DNA from: Plasmodium coatneyi | Lineage: Eukaryota > Apicomplexa > Aconoidasida > Haemosporida > Plasmodiidae | NCBI RefSeq assembly: GCF_001680005.1 | Contig: NC_033569.1 | Coordinates: 62,001 to 126,000, forward strand | DNA length: 64,000 bases | Reading direction: 5' to 3' | Shown here: in pieces, positions 14,301-26,800 of the stretch | How positions within the stretch are numbered: the first letter of the stretch is position 1 | Layout of the letters: each line of letters begins with the position of its first letter | The notes under the pieces: generated by a model | The model's database searches: none | What the model was told of the DNA's origin: nothing | The model's input: the letters and a program-made list of their open reading frames with translations, nothing else | Made by a program: the position numbers and the translations under genes

Positions 14301-16163
14301 AAAGAGTTTACACTGTATGATAACATAAAGTAAATATTCATAATAATAAAATAAAACTCGACATAACATAGGCGTAATTACTGGCGCCTTAGCTTTTTCC
14401 CTGCAATGTCTTTGCTTTTTTTATCTGTTAGGAATGTTTTAAGAAATGTGTGCGGAGGCTGGAATTTTTTTTCCTTTTCCAATTTCTTTTCTTTTATTCC
14501 CTAAAATGAGCAATATTTTTTTTTGGATCTTTTTTGTAAATAAAAAGTGAACCTTCTTCCGCGACGTGAAGATTTTTTCACTATGATAAATTTTACACTC
14601 CGAAATGAAGAGGCAAAATTGAATGCCGCAAAAAAGAACAAGCAAAAAATTACTAAAAGGTAAACACAAAACTTTAACTAAAATTGACTAAAAATGAACC
14701 AAAATTGAACGAAAAAATACGAAATGATGATTTGGTGTACCCTAAAAAAAAAAGATGCAAAAATTAGAAAACTGAAAAAAATTATCCCCCCAAATTTAAA
14801 ATTTTATTTATGAATAAATATATCACAAAATCGCATAAAATATTGCATTTATTTCTATGCGGAATGCAAAATTATTTTTTTACTAGCCAATAAAGTCAAT
14901 AATATATACGCATTAATATTAAAGCAAAATAATAATATACAATATAAAATTTCCTTATTTCTAAATGTGAAAAGGAAAACGCAAAAAAAAAAAAAAAAAA
15001 TATATCAAAGTGTATTCACTTAAAAAGGAACAAAGTGCATAAATATGTAACTAGGAAAAAAAAATTAAATAAATAAAATGAAATAAAAATAAATAAAATA
15101 AAAACACACTAGCAAAACAGAGAATAGGGCTGTAATCAAAAATAAAAGTGCAAATATTTTTTCAAAATTAGAGAAAATATACATTAATTAAAAAAAAGCA
15201 CCAGATTTGAATGAAGAAAATTAACTACTTCAGCAAATCCATATTGCGAATATTTATATATATAATAATATAACACATTTGTTTAGATTCATTTAAAAAT
15301 ACTCACATTTTTCGTTATAAATAAAAAAGGAATTAATTAACATTTTAATCACTTCAATCAAAGTGTATATATTTTTTTAAATTCTGGATGGAAATCCTAT
15401 TATGGTATGAAAAAAAAGAAAGAATATTTTTTAAAAAAGTTATATTCTTAAGCGATGCAAAAATAATAATAATAATAATATTTATTACTCTTGTAATGTA
15501 AAACAATTTTTCCGCAAAACTTTCAAATTATAGTAAAATTTTTTATTATATCTTTTTTTTTTTTAACATTTTCCTTTTAAAATTGTTAGTCATAGAAACA
15601 TCGTAAAACTATATAACAATTTTATAACTCCTAATTGTTTTAAAAATTAGAAAGAAATACAAGTTAACATCCTACTAATTTTTGGAAATACAGGTACAAA
15701 TTATTAGCCTTTGCGTAGTATTATTTTAATCTTATTATATATTCATGTTTATGCCCTCCTAAAAATAATTTGTAAGAGAAACTTAAAGATGTTTTTGAGT
15801 AACTTTGACGTTAGTTCCGTTTATTGCATGAATTATATATACGTATAATAATAATGCATATGTGAAGAATAAATAAATAGTACCATATGAACTTTTACAC
15901 CTACGAACTGCTAGCAAAATACGACGCTGCAATTTTTTTGCTTCATCCAGATTGCCGCGCATATTGGATGCATATGCGTACGTACATTACATACATAATA
16001 TACCGTACACATTTTTTATCGTGTGTTCCCTTTTTCGCCTCTTTGCAGTCAAGCCAAAAGGTCGCACCTTAGCAAACTCTCAGTGTGTGAAAGTTTCAGT
16101 TTTCTAGTATAATTTAAAACTTTTTAATTAAACTTATTTTTATTCCCTTTTCAACCCTTCAAA

Positions 16164-16587
16164 ATGAGTGACCCTATATCAAACTACGATCCAAAAGTTG
16201 CTGCTACTTTGTACGATACCTTCGGTGACTATATGGTGAAACCAACTGTTGTAGGAGAATGCTCATGCAGTTATGCCCTCAACGTTTTTCTAGGATTGAT
16301 GTTATTCAATGTGATGTTATACTTGTCCTACATCGTTGGTAAAAAGGTAATAAGGCAGAAAGGAAAGAATGGCAAGCGCGGCAAATGATAAATAAATAAA
16401 TATATATATTTATATATATATATTATATGTACATAAATATGAACGTATGTATTATGCGCGTACAAATTTTGCCGCACTCATTTTTATCCATCCCTGTGGA
16501 ACACCCGTTTGACAATTAATGTTCCCTTCCCGCCCTTTTGTATTTTAGGAAATCTTCCAAAAACTTAAATACCACGGATATTATTAA
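16164..16587 (+). CDS. 73-aa single-pass membrane protein, two exons, unknown function
   Basis: Exon 1 is 16164..16346, the intron is 16347..16548 (donor GTAATA, acceptor TATTTTAG), and exon 2 is 16549..16587. The phase is 0 and the total is 222 bp, or 73 aa. Without splicing the ORF would run to 16388 and end in a Lys/Gly-rich tail. The spliced tail (EIFQKLKYHGYY) looks more like a protein end and uses good splice signals. The N-terminal 35 residues are soluble and end in GECSC, a cysteine pair next to the membrane that could be palmitoylated. One hydrophobic segment follows (YALNVFLGLMLFNVMLYLSYIVG). I do not recognise the family. It stands alone in a 10-kb gene-poor stretch. Low-complexity bias is absent, which argues for a real gene. 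Confidence 0.7.
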
Positions 16588-16832
16588 ATGGATGAGAGAA
16601 AGAAATAGGACCTTACGATGATTAAGATACAAGAAGAAATGCACCATTTGTATAATTTATAGCTGACCATAAAAGCGTAGCAGAGGAATTACGTATATTT
16701 GTGTACATGTATATATGTACACCTGCGCGTGAGAAAGGAAGCACATGCAAAGTGAGAAGAACACGCCTTATGCCCTGTGGAGCCTGGGGTCTTAACCCTT
16801 TGTGCATCAGGAGAACACGGAATATATAGTGT

Positions 16833-16836
<4 letters not shown>

Positions 16837-16866
<30 letters not shown>
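16837..16866. repeat. (AT)15 dinucleotide microsatellite
   Basis: Fifteen uninterrupted AT units, flanked by TGTAC-type sequence. It is probably polymorphic between isolates. Confidence 0.85.
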
Positions 16867-16870
<4 letters not shown>

Positions 16871-19800
16871 AAAACCTTCGTGATTGGTGTTTTCTACAAT
16901 TCACCAAAATGAAGGTGACCGTTCGGAATAATATATTATGTTCTTACATTCCTTTCGAAGCTGCATAATTTTTGAAGCTTGTTATATATCTATTTATAGA
17001 AAAAAAAAAAATCCTGTTCTATAAATTAAGATTTAAGAGCTATATTGTGTACATGTTTTTTTTTTTTTTCTTATGTTAATAGATATTTATATAATACTAC
17101 ATTATATGATGTTGATTTTTTTCTATTAATCCTTTTTCATAATGATATATATCTTTACACACATACATGATGATAACTGTGCATATAATATATGCAATGC
17201 ATGTATGTATATATATATATATATTTTTATTTTCCACGTATTAATTCATCGAATGTAGGAACGAATGTTTTTTTCTTATTTCCTTTAATTAAATATAAAA
17301 TTTTGTTTTCTTACATATCCCAAATATTATTCAGTTTTATTTTTCCATAAAAAATGCAAAAAAAAAAAAAAAAAAAAAAATATATCAACATATATATATA
17401 TTATATATTTGAATGTTTTTTTTTTTTTTTTTTTCTTTTTTTTTACATGGATTAATTTCATTGGGATCAGAAAACATTATTTTTATAAATTTGACAAAAA
17501 AATATCATAGTAAGAAACAGAGATTTTTTGTATATTATACGTATACCCCATAGTGCAAATGTGTACAATACGAGAGGTATATATGAGCAGCCTAAATATG
17601 TAAAATGTTAAAACTAACAGCTTTGTGAAAATACAGAACGGGTGTGACTCTTTTAAAGAGAAAAAATAACTTCAATTTTTTTCCAGTGGAGGCAATTTTA
17701 TTTGCAACATAAAATGGCGTAACAGCTGGAAGGGGCTTTTGCATCCTGGCTTAGTGTGCACCTTCCACACACAATGATGCATATCAGGTGAGCTAAGGAT
17801 ATGTAAAAATGTCCTTGTTCTTGTTAAAGAAGCAACCTCCAAGCGTATCCTTTTCGCTTTTTATGGTAAGCGCAACATGCAAAATCGGCATGTAGGTGTT
17901 ATACCTATGAAGATACTGTGCTTATGTCCAGGTATACGTCCTGCTAATCCGCAGCTGGGTCCTCCATTAGAACTTACAACCCCCACAACACACATACACC
18001 AGTTGAAATTAAATTTTAAGAAACTACCATATAACTAGTAAATAATCTGCTACACTTCTTAAAAATAAAAAATGCAATATATAAAAATATTCTCTTCTTG
18101 CCGTAAAAGTTATTACCCCCTTTATAATGAAGCAACTGGAACTGCTTACACAATCGCACCTACAGTTGGACCCTACTGGTTCGTCCTTCTTTCATTAATT
18201 AACCTTCTTTTACCTTCAGTTTAATCATTTTAAAAAAGCGGAATGGAAGCCTATCACAACAATGTGAAGCAGCAGGGATAAAAGAATCAGAAAAATTAAT
18301 GGAGCATGTCTAAGTAGGTAAACTGCTACTCATGCCGTCTTGCGCACACGTTATAAAAAAAAGAGGTATTTAATAAATTCCCTTTACCCTCTTTAACCCT
18401 ACCTCACGGCAATATCATTTACACTCACAAGCTTTTTCTATTTTATGAGCTCTATAAAAGGAACCTTTTCATATGATAGTTCCACAAACGGCTGTGGACG
18501 AAGGTGAACATCGTCACGTGTAAGTGCAAAGAAATAAATGTCTTATGCACCATTGAAAACATCTTTATTCCACTTCTGTATAACGATTCGTGGTTAAACA
18601 GTATGCGGCAGGTTTGGTTTATCGATAGCGAACTTAAATTCAGCTTTAACGAATAACCGCCACAAGTGAGCATAAACAAGTAGGAAAGGGAAATGGTTGA
18701 AAAAACTTCACTACATATGTTATCATTTAAAGGCGATACCGGCTACTCCCAAATGATGACTTCCTACTATAATATTTGTACACAAGGGGGGGTAATTTTT
18801 TCATGCCTTAAAATGAGGTAACCGTTCGTCCAATTTTGTTTATTCTGTTAAAAAATTTAAAGGTTCATTATGGTTATCCCTTTACGTGTAATGGACTCGC
18901 TGGGAAAGCAATATTATATGCAGCTTCTCCCCCTCTTTGCAAAGGATTTCCAAAAAAAGGGAAAGACCAACAATACTGTCACAGTAGCAATCACATGGCA
19001 AAATAAGCTATACCTACCGCGCAATGCTTTCCTCTTTTTACAAGCAGCAAGAGCAAGAAAGACGAATATTTAGCTCTCATTCGGTTGGATTGCAGTTTTT
19101 GGTACCACTACGCCCATCGTTAATAGTATTAAGTAGACAAGAGGTTGCACCAGCTGAAGGTGATTAGGACAAATGTCATTCAAGAACAACATGCGATACT
19201 ACTCCAGTGAGGGGTTAACCTTTTTGTGAATATCCTACGTACATAAAAAACAACATTCGTTCGCGAGCCGCTGTAGGAGTGATCATATTCATACTTTTCA
19301 TATCACTGATGCGGTGAAAAATGTTTCTTGGAAATGCTAATCAATTAGCATATGCATATGGATGTACGTACCTATGTATGTACTTGCGTGCGCACTTCAT
19401 TTCAGACTCAGGCATTTAAGGATAGTTCATTAAAAGTAAGTTTATAATGCTAAAAAAATATTTTTTTCCCTTTTAGCGTTCATTGAAAGGGCAAAGTTTT
19501 GCACAAAACATGATCGCTTTTAAGTGACCCCCCAAAAGAAACAATCATTTTATCGACAAACACGGTTAGCATATTTCCAGATTAACCCCCCATTCAGTCA
19601 ACAACAGAGGATAGAAATATGCTTAAAATGAAAGAATATATGTTGATGTGAATAAATACGCAGTGCGAATATTGGTGGTGAAACGAATTATCCTCCTGTT
19701 CAAATCGAAACACTATGAGGTGCTTGAATGTATCAACATAATAAGGGACAAAGGAAGAAAAAAATTGTCATTTTTTGGTAACTGCGGGGTATGCCCCATC

Positions 19801-20514
19801 ATAATGAATTTAAAAAAATTTATCCTTCCGAAAAAAATGTTAAATTAGAAATATGCAGAACATTTTATATGGCTAAATAAATGATGCACTTAAATGCATA
19901 TGACTACGTGTGCTCCTTTTTTACAATTTTTTTTTTCGAAACATTGGTCAATTAAATTGCTTACCAAAAAAAATGTATTCCTTTTATAGGCATATCTTTC
20001 ACCAGGGAAATATTTTCTTCACATATTTTTTGGTTATTTAAAATTTTTTTTTTACCAAATAAAAAGGCACTTACGAAAAAAGTGTATGTCTTTCTACTCA
20101 GAGCAGTTCGGAAAAAAGTCATTTGCGTGAGAAAAAATCTACACGTGTAACGTATATATGGTTATGCACGTGCTGTACATAAGTGCATATATATGCGCAT
20201 ATTTTTTTTTCCCATAACGCTTATTTTTTGTAACTGGAATTGTGTATTAAAGAATTTTTCTAAAACGCTATTCATGGATAAATATATACGCACACATGTA
20301 ATATGGATAAATCGCGCGCACATAAGTTATGAAGACTCAGAGAGGGACAACTTTTTTTTTACTTCATAATTCTGAATAAAATTTGCATTTTAATTTGTTC
20401 TAACAATTATAATTCTATTTAGCTCTCTTTAGCTCTGTTTAACATTGTTTAATTCAGTTTAATTTTTTTTTTTTATACACGTACGTAAAGATGTACGTAA
20501 TTATTCACGTATGC

Positions 20515-20520
20515 GTGCAC
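20515..20520. promoter_or_regulatory. GTGCAC palindrome upstream of RON3 (AP2-I-type motif)
   Basis: GTGCAC lies about 380 bp before the RON3 start codon. Further GTGCA cores lie at 20183-20187 (plus strand) and 20165-20169 (as TGCAC). The same hexamer lies upstream of the RBP gene. The motif agrees with the AP2-I consensus at invasion-gene promoters, but a chance match cannot be excluded. Confidence 0.35.
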
Positions 20521-20896
20521 CTATGGCTTTAGTTTTTATTTCCCTTTTTTCCTTGATCCGCCCTGCGCAGATTGTGTGAGTTTAAAGGAAAAAAAAAAAA
20601 TGTTCAATCTGTACTTGGTCTTTTTTGCCAACGCGCTCCTAATGTTTTGAACGAACTTTTACAACTCACGCAATTTTTTCCTCACCAGCGAAACTTTTTT
20701 TTTTTTTTTTATATATTTGACAATCCATGCATTCATGTACGTGTGTAAATATGTACGCATGGGCCACCCTTCCTGGACCATCCCAATTAAACTAGTTTAC
20801 CATATGTAACACTTAGAGCAGTATTTGAAAAAGTCTGCGTGTAGAAGTATAATACGCGGGAATTTTTTTTCATTCCTTTTCCCCTCCGTTTTTGCA

Positions 20897-23800
20897 ATGA
20901 AAAAGTATTGGTTTTACATTTCAGCTTTTTATTTATCTTTTAACATACTATCAAAATGTAAAGAATTAGAGAATAAAAATTTTCAACCTTTGGTTGGCTA
21001 CAAACGGGATGACAGCGCAGGTAACAAATGCCCTTATCTGGGGTACACATCTCGTCTAGCACCTTACGTTTATTTTTTCGATTCGATATGCACGTACGCA
21101 TGAGCCTATGTATCCCTTGCACACTGTCTTCGTTTCTCCAACATGGGCACAAATTAGGGCACATTTGCAATTACGCCCACTTTATTTTCAATTCAAGCGC
21201 AAGGAACAAAATTTCCCGTTCCACCTGTTGTGCAGAGATTATATGCCCGCTTTTTCCTCCTCCAATTTGTGTTATTCACCAAATGTGTCCATATCTCATG
21301 TCACTTTTTTTTTCCAATTTTCCTTTCACACAAGTTTATCACAAAAATATGCGCAACGACTCATTATACATGTTAACAGGATGAGCACGTATCGACGCCC
21401 CCATGTGGGTGTCTTCTCAAGTAGACATAGGTCCTCCCCCTGTCTACCACTAACGTTCTCCTTCATGTTAGAATCGCCTCAACTACCTTGCAGGGAATGA
21501 TTTTAAAAACAGAGAAGCGGAAGGGAATCATCATGTCAAAATTAAAAACGGGTCTAATTACAATGAATACTCTTTTTTATCGTTAAAGGGTGGTTCTATA
21601 TTTAACCAGTATTATGTGGCCAAGTTAATCAATACTATACTGTATAGGGGACTGCTCATAAGTAGGGAGAGAAAGAAAGAGGCAACCTCGTAAAGACGTG
21701 AAAGCGTGCACATGAGTGTACAAGCACATAAACCTCTGCAATTTGCACCCTTCTCAACACACGCAGCGACGCAGCACAAATGTATGCACTACTTCAATAC
21801 TACTAACCGTTACCTTTTGTAGAGGGCGAGTTTCACAAGAATGTTGCCATTTATGAGTCTCTCTCTCGTACCAACTACTTTTTCTACCTAACTGTAATGA
21901 ATCAGAAAAATGTGAGGAGCATTGTCAGATTGATATCTAGGGCACACGATTCAAGTAATACAACACAAAAATAGAAAAAGAAAACGCTGCTAAGGATAAG
22001 TTATACTGAACGTGTTCGGAGTATGTAAACACAGGTTAACAACTCACCCTTCTATTCTCCATCGGACATACCCGCCCTTCCACCTCTATGCAGGAAAAAA
22101 ACACGACGTGTTCAGAAAGCAGCTGATAGCCAACTTTGACAGCCCCCCGTTCCCACTGGACAATGCTTTTAAAAATGAAATGGACCACGCGCTAATGATA
22201 TACAAGAAAGCGAAAAGTTAGGAAGGAAAATATTAAAGCGCAAAAATGTGCCCATTCGCTGGCATTATACAATGCGAAAAATGTTTATCACCACACGATG
22301 CAAAACTGTTTACACCACACAATGCGCATTTTATTTTTCTTTCATGCCACCCCCTTCCCTTACACGCAAAAACTTCTTCCCGTAGCTGACGCATACTGGG
22401 GCATGGTCGACGGATTAAAAAACGATGGGCTCCTCCTAGCAAGAACCTTTATGTCCGTGTCCTTTGTCCAAAGTCTGAGAGGAATTATTGGAGTTATAAA
22501 TTACGAATTGATAGATCTGTGTTTTTCAAAAGCCTATCTGTACAACAACATCGCCTCTTTTGATAAGCTCTTAATGAACAACACTTACGGGGTTATCATG
22601 TCTTATGTGTTCAAGTCGCTGTTGCTATTTTTCTACCCCCTCGTGATTCCTTTCCGTGGAGCCTTTTCCTTTGCTCTATCCTCCTTCTGCATTACGCAGT
22701 TGAGCAAAATAGTTTTTCTAATCTACAGAAATATCAAACGGCTGGTTCGAATATCCTACAGGAAGTTGTATAGCACCATTTTGAAGTGTAAGCGGAAAAT
22801 CACAGATCGATCTTAATATATGCATATATATGTATACATGTATATATCTGCGTGTGTTTGCACGAGATTGTAAAGGTCACCTCATTTCGCCGCACGGCTC
22901 CCTAATTCGTCCCATCCGCCCCATAGTCAACGTGTTGAAGTTCCCGGAACTGGAGCCGTACGCCTCGAAACTGCTATACGGAGACGCCTTAATCTTAGTG
23001 TCGAAAATTTGGAAATTATCTTACGTAAATGTCACGCAGCATTTGTCCGGAAAAAATTTAACCCCCATTTTGAACAACCTGTTCGATAAAAACCTTGGCA
23101 CGGGATTTTTTGAGTTCAGCAATTCTCTCTTTAAATATGTCATAGATTCCATGGAGGGCATGCAGTTAATAAGTGTAAGTGTGCCTGAGCGTGAGCGTTA
23201 TCGTGTCGTTTTTGAGTGTCTTCCCGTCGGTGCATGATGGGGTTTCTTATCCGATTCACAGAGACAACACTTAGCACCGTCCCTACATCATTACTACCTT
23301 CCAACATTACAACTAACCCACGTCATAACATTCTACAACGCGCAGACCAAAGAGGCGGACCTCGATAAGGAAGCCCAGTACAACACGCAGACCTTCAAGA
23401 GGATCCTGATGATCCTGAAAATCACGAGAAAAGTGCTTTACTATGAAGAGTCCTACATGCGACTAGCCGTGGCTAATCTTCTAACAAAAATTTACACGCT
23501 GCTCTTCGTGAACGTAAATTATATCAGTAAAATGCCCCCCAAGGAATTCTTTAACGCTGATGTAGAGTCAGAATTTAGATACATTTATGAGGATCAAGTG
23601 TATGAAATGTTCTTACAAAGAATCTCTTCCGATATTATGAGAAAACCTTTTTTAAAAAGAAACATTAAAAGAATCAATAGAGGCAGTATAGAATTTACTC
23701 TGTCCCTTATTAAGATAAAACTTCTCCACTATAAACCCTCGCTAAAGTTCCCTTACGCCAGCTTATACTTCGATGAGCCTTTAAAAAAGCAGTTAAATGC

Positions 23801-26800
23801 ATCCATGAAATTGATCATTATAGGATCAACAGGAATTATAGCCAACCTTGTAAATTACGGAGAAAAATATGAAATACTTAAAAAATGCCCCCTAGAAATA
23901 GCTAAAAATTTGAACCAAATATGTAATTACAGCACCTTTGACGTGAAGAAAATGCTTTTCCCATTGAACATTTTTATCAATCTGTTAATTCCCCTCTTCT
24001 TAAATTACAACGATATTCTGATAAACAAAGATATTATAGAACATATGATCAGTTTTTTTAAGGTCATTTTGGATTCCAAAGATTTATACCTTTATCAATA
24101 CTTAAAAAATGTGGTAGACACTATAAAAAAAACGGAAGGTGTAGATTTGGAACAAGTAAATTACGACGAGGAAATTGAAAAAGTTGTTTTGGAAGAAATT
24201 CATAAAGTGATAGACGAAGTAAATAATGAAAAGAACAGTTCTCTCGTTTTTAGTAATTATTCCATGAAAAACAACGATCTCTATCTGCACAATAAGGATG
24301 GACAATTGTTTAAATTTCTGTTCAAAGATAGCTACAAAAAAGAGTCCTTTTCTAGACTTGTACATATGCACGATTATAGAAACCCTTTATCCTTTCAAGT
24401 CCCATTAATTAAATTTGAGCCTTCCAACAGGAACGATGGAAATTTGCTTGTGGGCTCATTTTTGGACAAATTTGAAGGAAAGTTGACTGGATGCTATATG
24501 TGCCTAAAGGAGGACGACGATGTTTTGGTGGTGGACTTGATTCACCACGTTTTGTGGGCCTCAGGGGTCGATCGCTTTAGCGCCTACATTGTAAGTCTGC
24601 TGAGGAGCTGACGTATGAGCGAACAAAAATGTGTCATATCATGAGGGTTCCTTTTGGAAAACTCCCTCCTTGACAAGCGTGTCACACTTCCATTTCGCTA
24701 TTTCCTCCCCCCGACCATTTTGCAGTTCTCCTCCATGATCGGAGCGGTGAAGCAGTACTTCCACCAAGGAGTCTCCTGGAACAGAGCCCTCCTAAGCATG
24801 GTTCCTACCGAGTTTTATGAAGTGCACAGGTTGTTCATGGAAAAAACTCCACACCCGAAGGATAGGTCTGAAAACATATTTATAAGGCGAATCAGAAAAT
24901 ATAGATTCAATCTAAACCAGACAACCTTCTCTAAAATGTTTAAAGTATTTTTGGAAAATGTGTTAAATAAGGTAAACTTTTTCAACACGGAAGAGGCTAC
25001 AATCATTGTGATGATGTCTGCACTATATTCCCTCTATAAGAATATTGAAAAGCACGAAATTCCTACAAGCGAAACGTACAAACTCTATCAGCAGAAACTG
25101 ATAGAGGTCTACTACAAGGTTGAATACTACGCCCACAACTATGAGACGCACACCATGCACATGCTCGAGGAGAAGCAAAAGGAGTATGCCACGGAGGACG
25201 AAAGCGAAGGCGAAAATAAGAACGATAAGAATAAGAAGGGTGGAACGGTCAGTCCTTCTGAGCAGTCCCATGGTAAAGAAGGGGAAAAACCTCCAAAACC
25301 GCAAAACGAGGAAGTGCAGATCGAACTACCCCTAGATGATGAGCTTGTGCAAAAAACCAAGGCCTTCCAACAAGAAGTAGAATCGAGAAAAGAAGAGAGG
25401 TACAAAATTATAGATGAAATAGAATCAAAACATGGGGAATTGCCAAATAGGAAAAAATTCCCCCATTTGCCCACAAAATGTTTGTTCCTTCTGTACTACG
25501 ATTTCGCTCCCTTTATTAAAGACAACCTAAGAGGCATAGATCAAGTGACGAACAATATAAACGGAAGTACCATCGATATGAAAAACGTCAGGAATATGAA
25601 TCTCGTACAGACAGACAAAACGCAATATGCACCAATTGATCATAAAAATCTGATAAAAATATTATGCGGTACGTACTTATTTTTAAAAAAGGAAAATATT
25701 TCCATTGATGATATTTTCAAATTCACTTATGCGAATGAAGCTGTGAAGCACTTGCTCATAATTATGTCCTTACTCAGAATAGAGAAAAAAACTGGCCGAT
25801 ACACATGGAGAAAATTCCTAACTTTGGAAAAATTCCTAGATCAAAGGGAAAGGATTTATAAAGCGCCCATGAAGTATTTGTACCTGAAATTGTTAAATGT
25901 GAAGAGGGTTTTTGGCTTCACCCGCAGGAAGTTGTTAATGTCGTTAGGAAAGAAAATTAAGGGAAAGAGATTCATGAACATATTAAGATACACGGCATTT
26001 TTCGAAATTTTGGAAAACGCTGAATCTATTAATTCGGTGTATCCGTGGGTGTTCATCAAATTTGACGACATCATGATGTTCTCTAATGTCTTCCACAAAT
26101 TTAAATTCCCTATCATAAGATACACTTCGAGCCAAGAAACGGTCAGAACCATGTTGAACAATTTTAAACTCTCTCCAAACACCTCAATAAATAATGAAGA
26201 AATTATTCTGCGAATTTACAATATTATAAAATTAATAATAAAGAAAAAATATGACTACGATTTGAATGAACTTAGGAAAGACAAAAAATACTTCGATATG
26301 CATTCACAAAATAAAAGTGAGCATATTCTAAACGATATAAAGATGAAGCCAATAGTGGATCAATACCTATCTCAACTAATTGGATTCATGAAATTGTTAA
26401 CAGATATGAGATTTACCAACTTTTTATTTTTGAGAAATTTCTACGTCTTCATAAAATTCTATGCAGTAACGGGAGATTTAGATTATTCTATGAACAGTTC
26501 TGTCTTCTACCTGGCGAGCAGAAATTACTTAAACTTTATCCTTAACTCTATCATCGAATTTGAAAACTTTAAAAAGTTTATGGAAAAAATAAAAAGAAAC
26601 AACAATATTAAGAAGTACCCGATTGACCACTTCAACTTCCACACGGAATGCTACGCAGTGGACGACATAAAAACGTATGTTTTCATCCCCGAAGATAAAG
26701 AAAAAATAAACAAGTACTACCAAATAATGTCGTATGATATTAGCAGCTTTTACAAAAACTACCTCTTAATAGACCTATTTTACGACGATTTAGATATAAA

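Larger units (their letters stand above)
10212..16163. other. 6-kb AT-rich gene desert between RBP and the 73-aa membrane protein gene
   Basis: I find no convincing coding region in this stretch. Only short ORFs rich in Lys, Phe and Asn occur, as expected by chance from poly(A)/poly(T). It has many homopolymer tracts, the longest being 35 T at 11345-11379. The 14.7-15.8 kb part is especially AT-rich and contains an AAT-type run near 15465-15480. The first few hundred bases must include the RBP promoter. The rest could carry non-coding transcripts or a boundary element, but nothing in the sequence proves that. Confidence 0.55.
16588..20896. other. AT-rich intergenic DNA upstream of RON3
   Basis: About 4.3 kb with no supported coding region. 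It contains an (AT)15 microsatellite at 16837-16866 and long poly(A)/poly(T) tracts at 17356-17380 and 17417-17447. A 67-codon ORF at 18870-19073 and a 66-codon ORF at 19648-19848 show no recognisable domain, signal sequence or splice context. The last several hundred bases are the presumed RON3 promoter. Confidence 0.55.

Noticed and set aside
14700..15800. Possible centromere
   Set aside because: The stretch is very AT-rich but not at the extreme, sharply bounded AT level of Plasmodium centromeres, and no repeat structure was seen. An AT-content plot would settle it.
16622..16907. Minus-strand ORFs rich in YIYIYI
   Set aside because: They are produced by the (AT)15 microsatellite.
18870..19073. 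67-codon ORF starting at an ATG
   Set aside because: Isolated, with no recognisable feature or partner exon. Its length is within chance for this composition.
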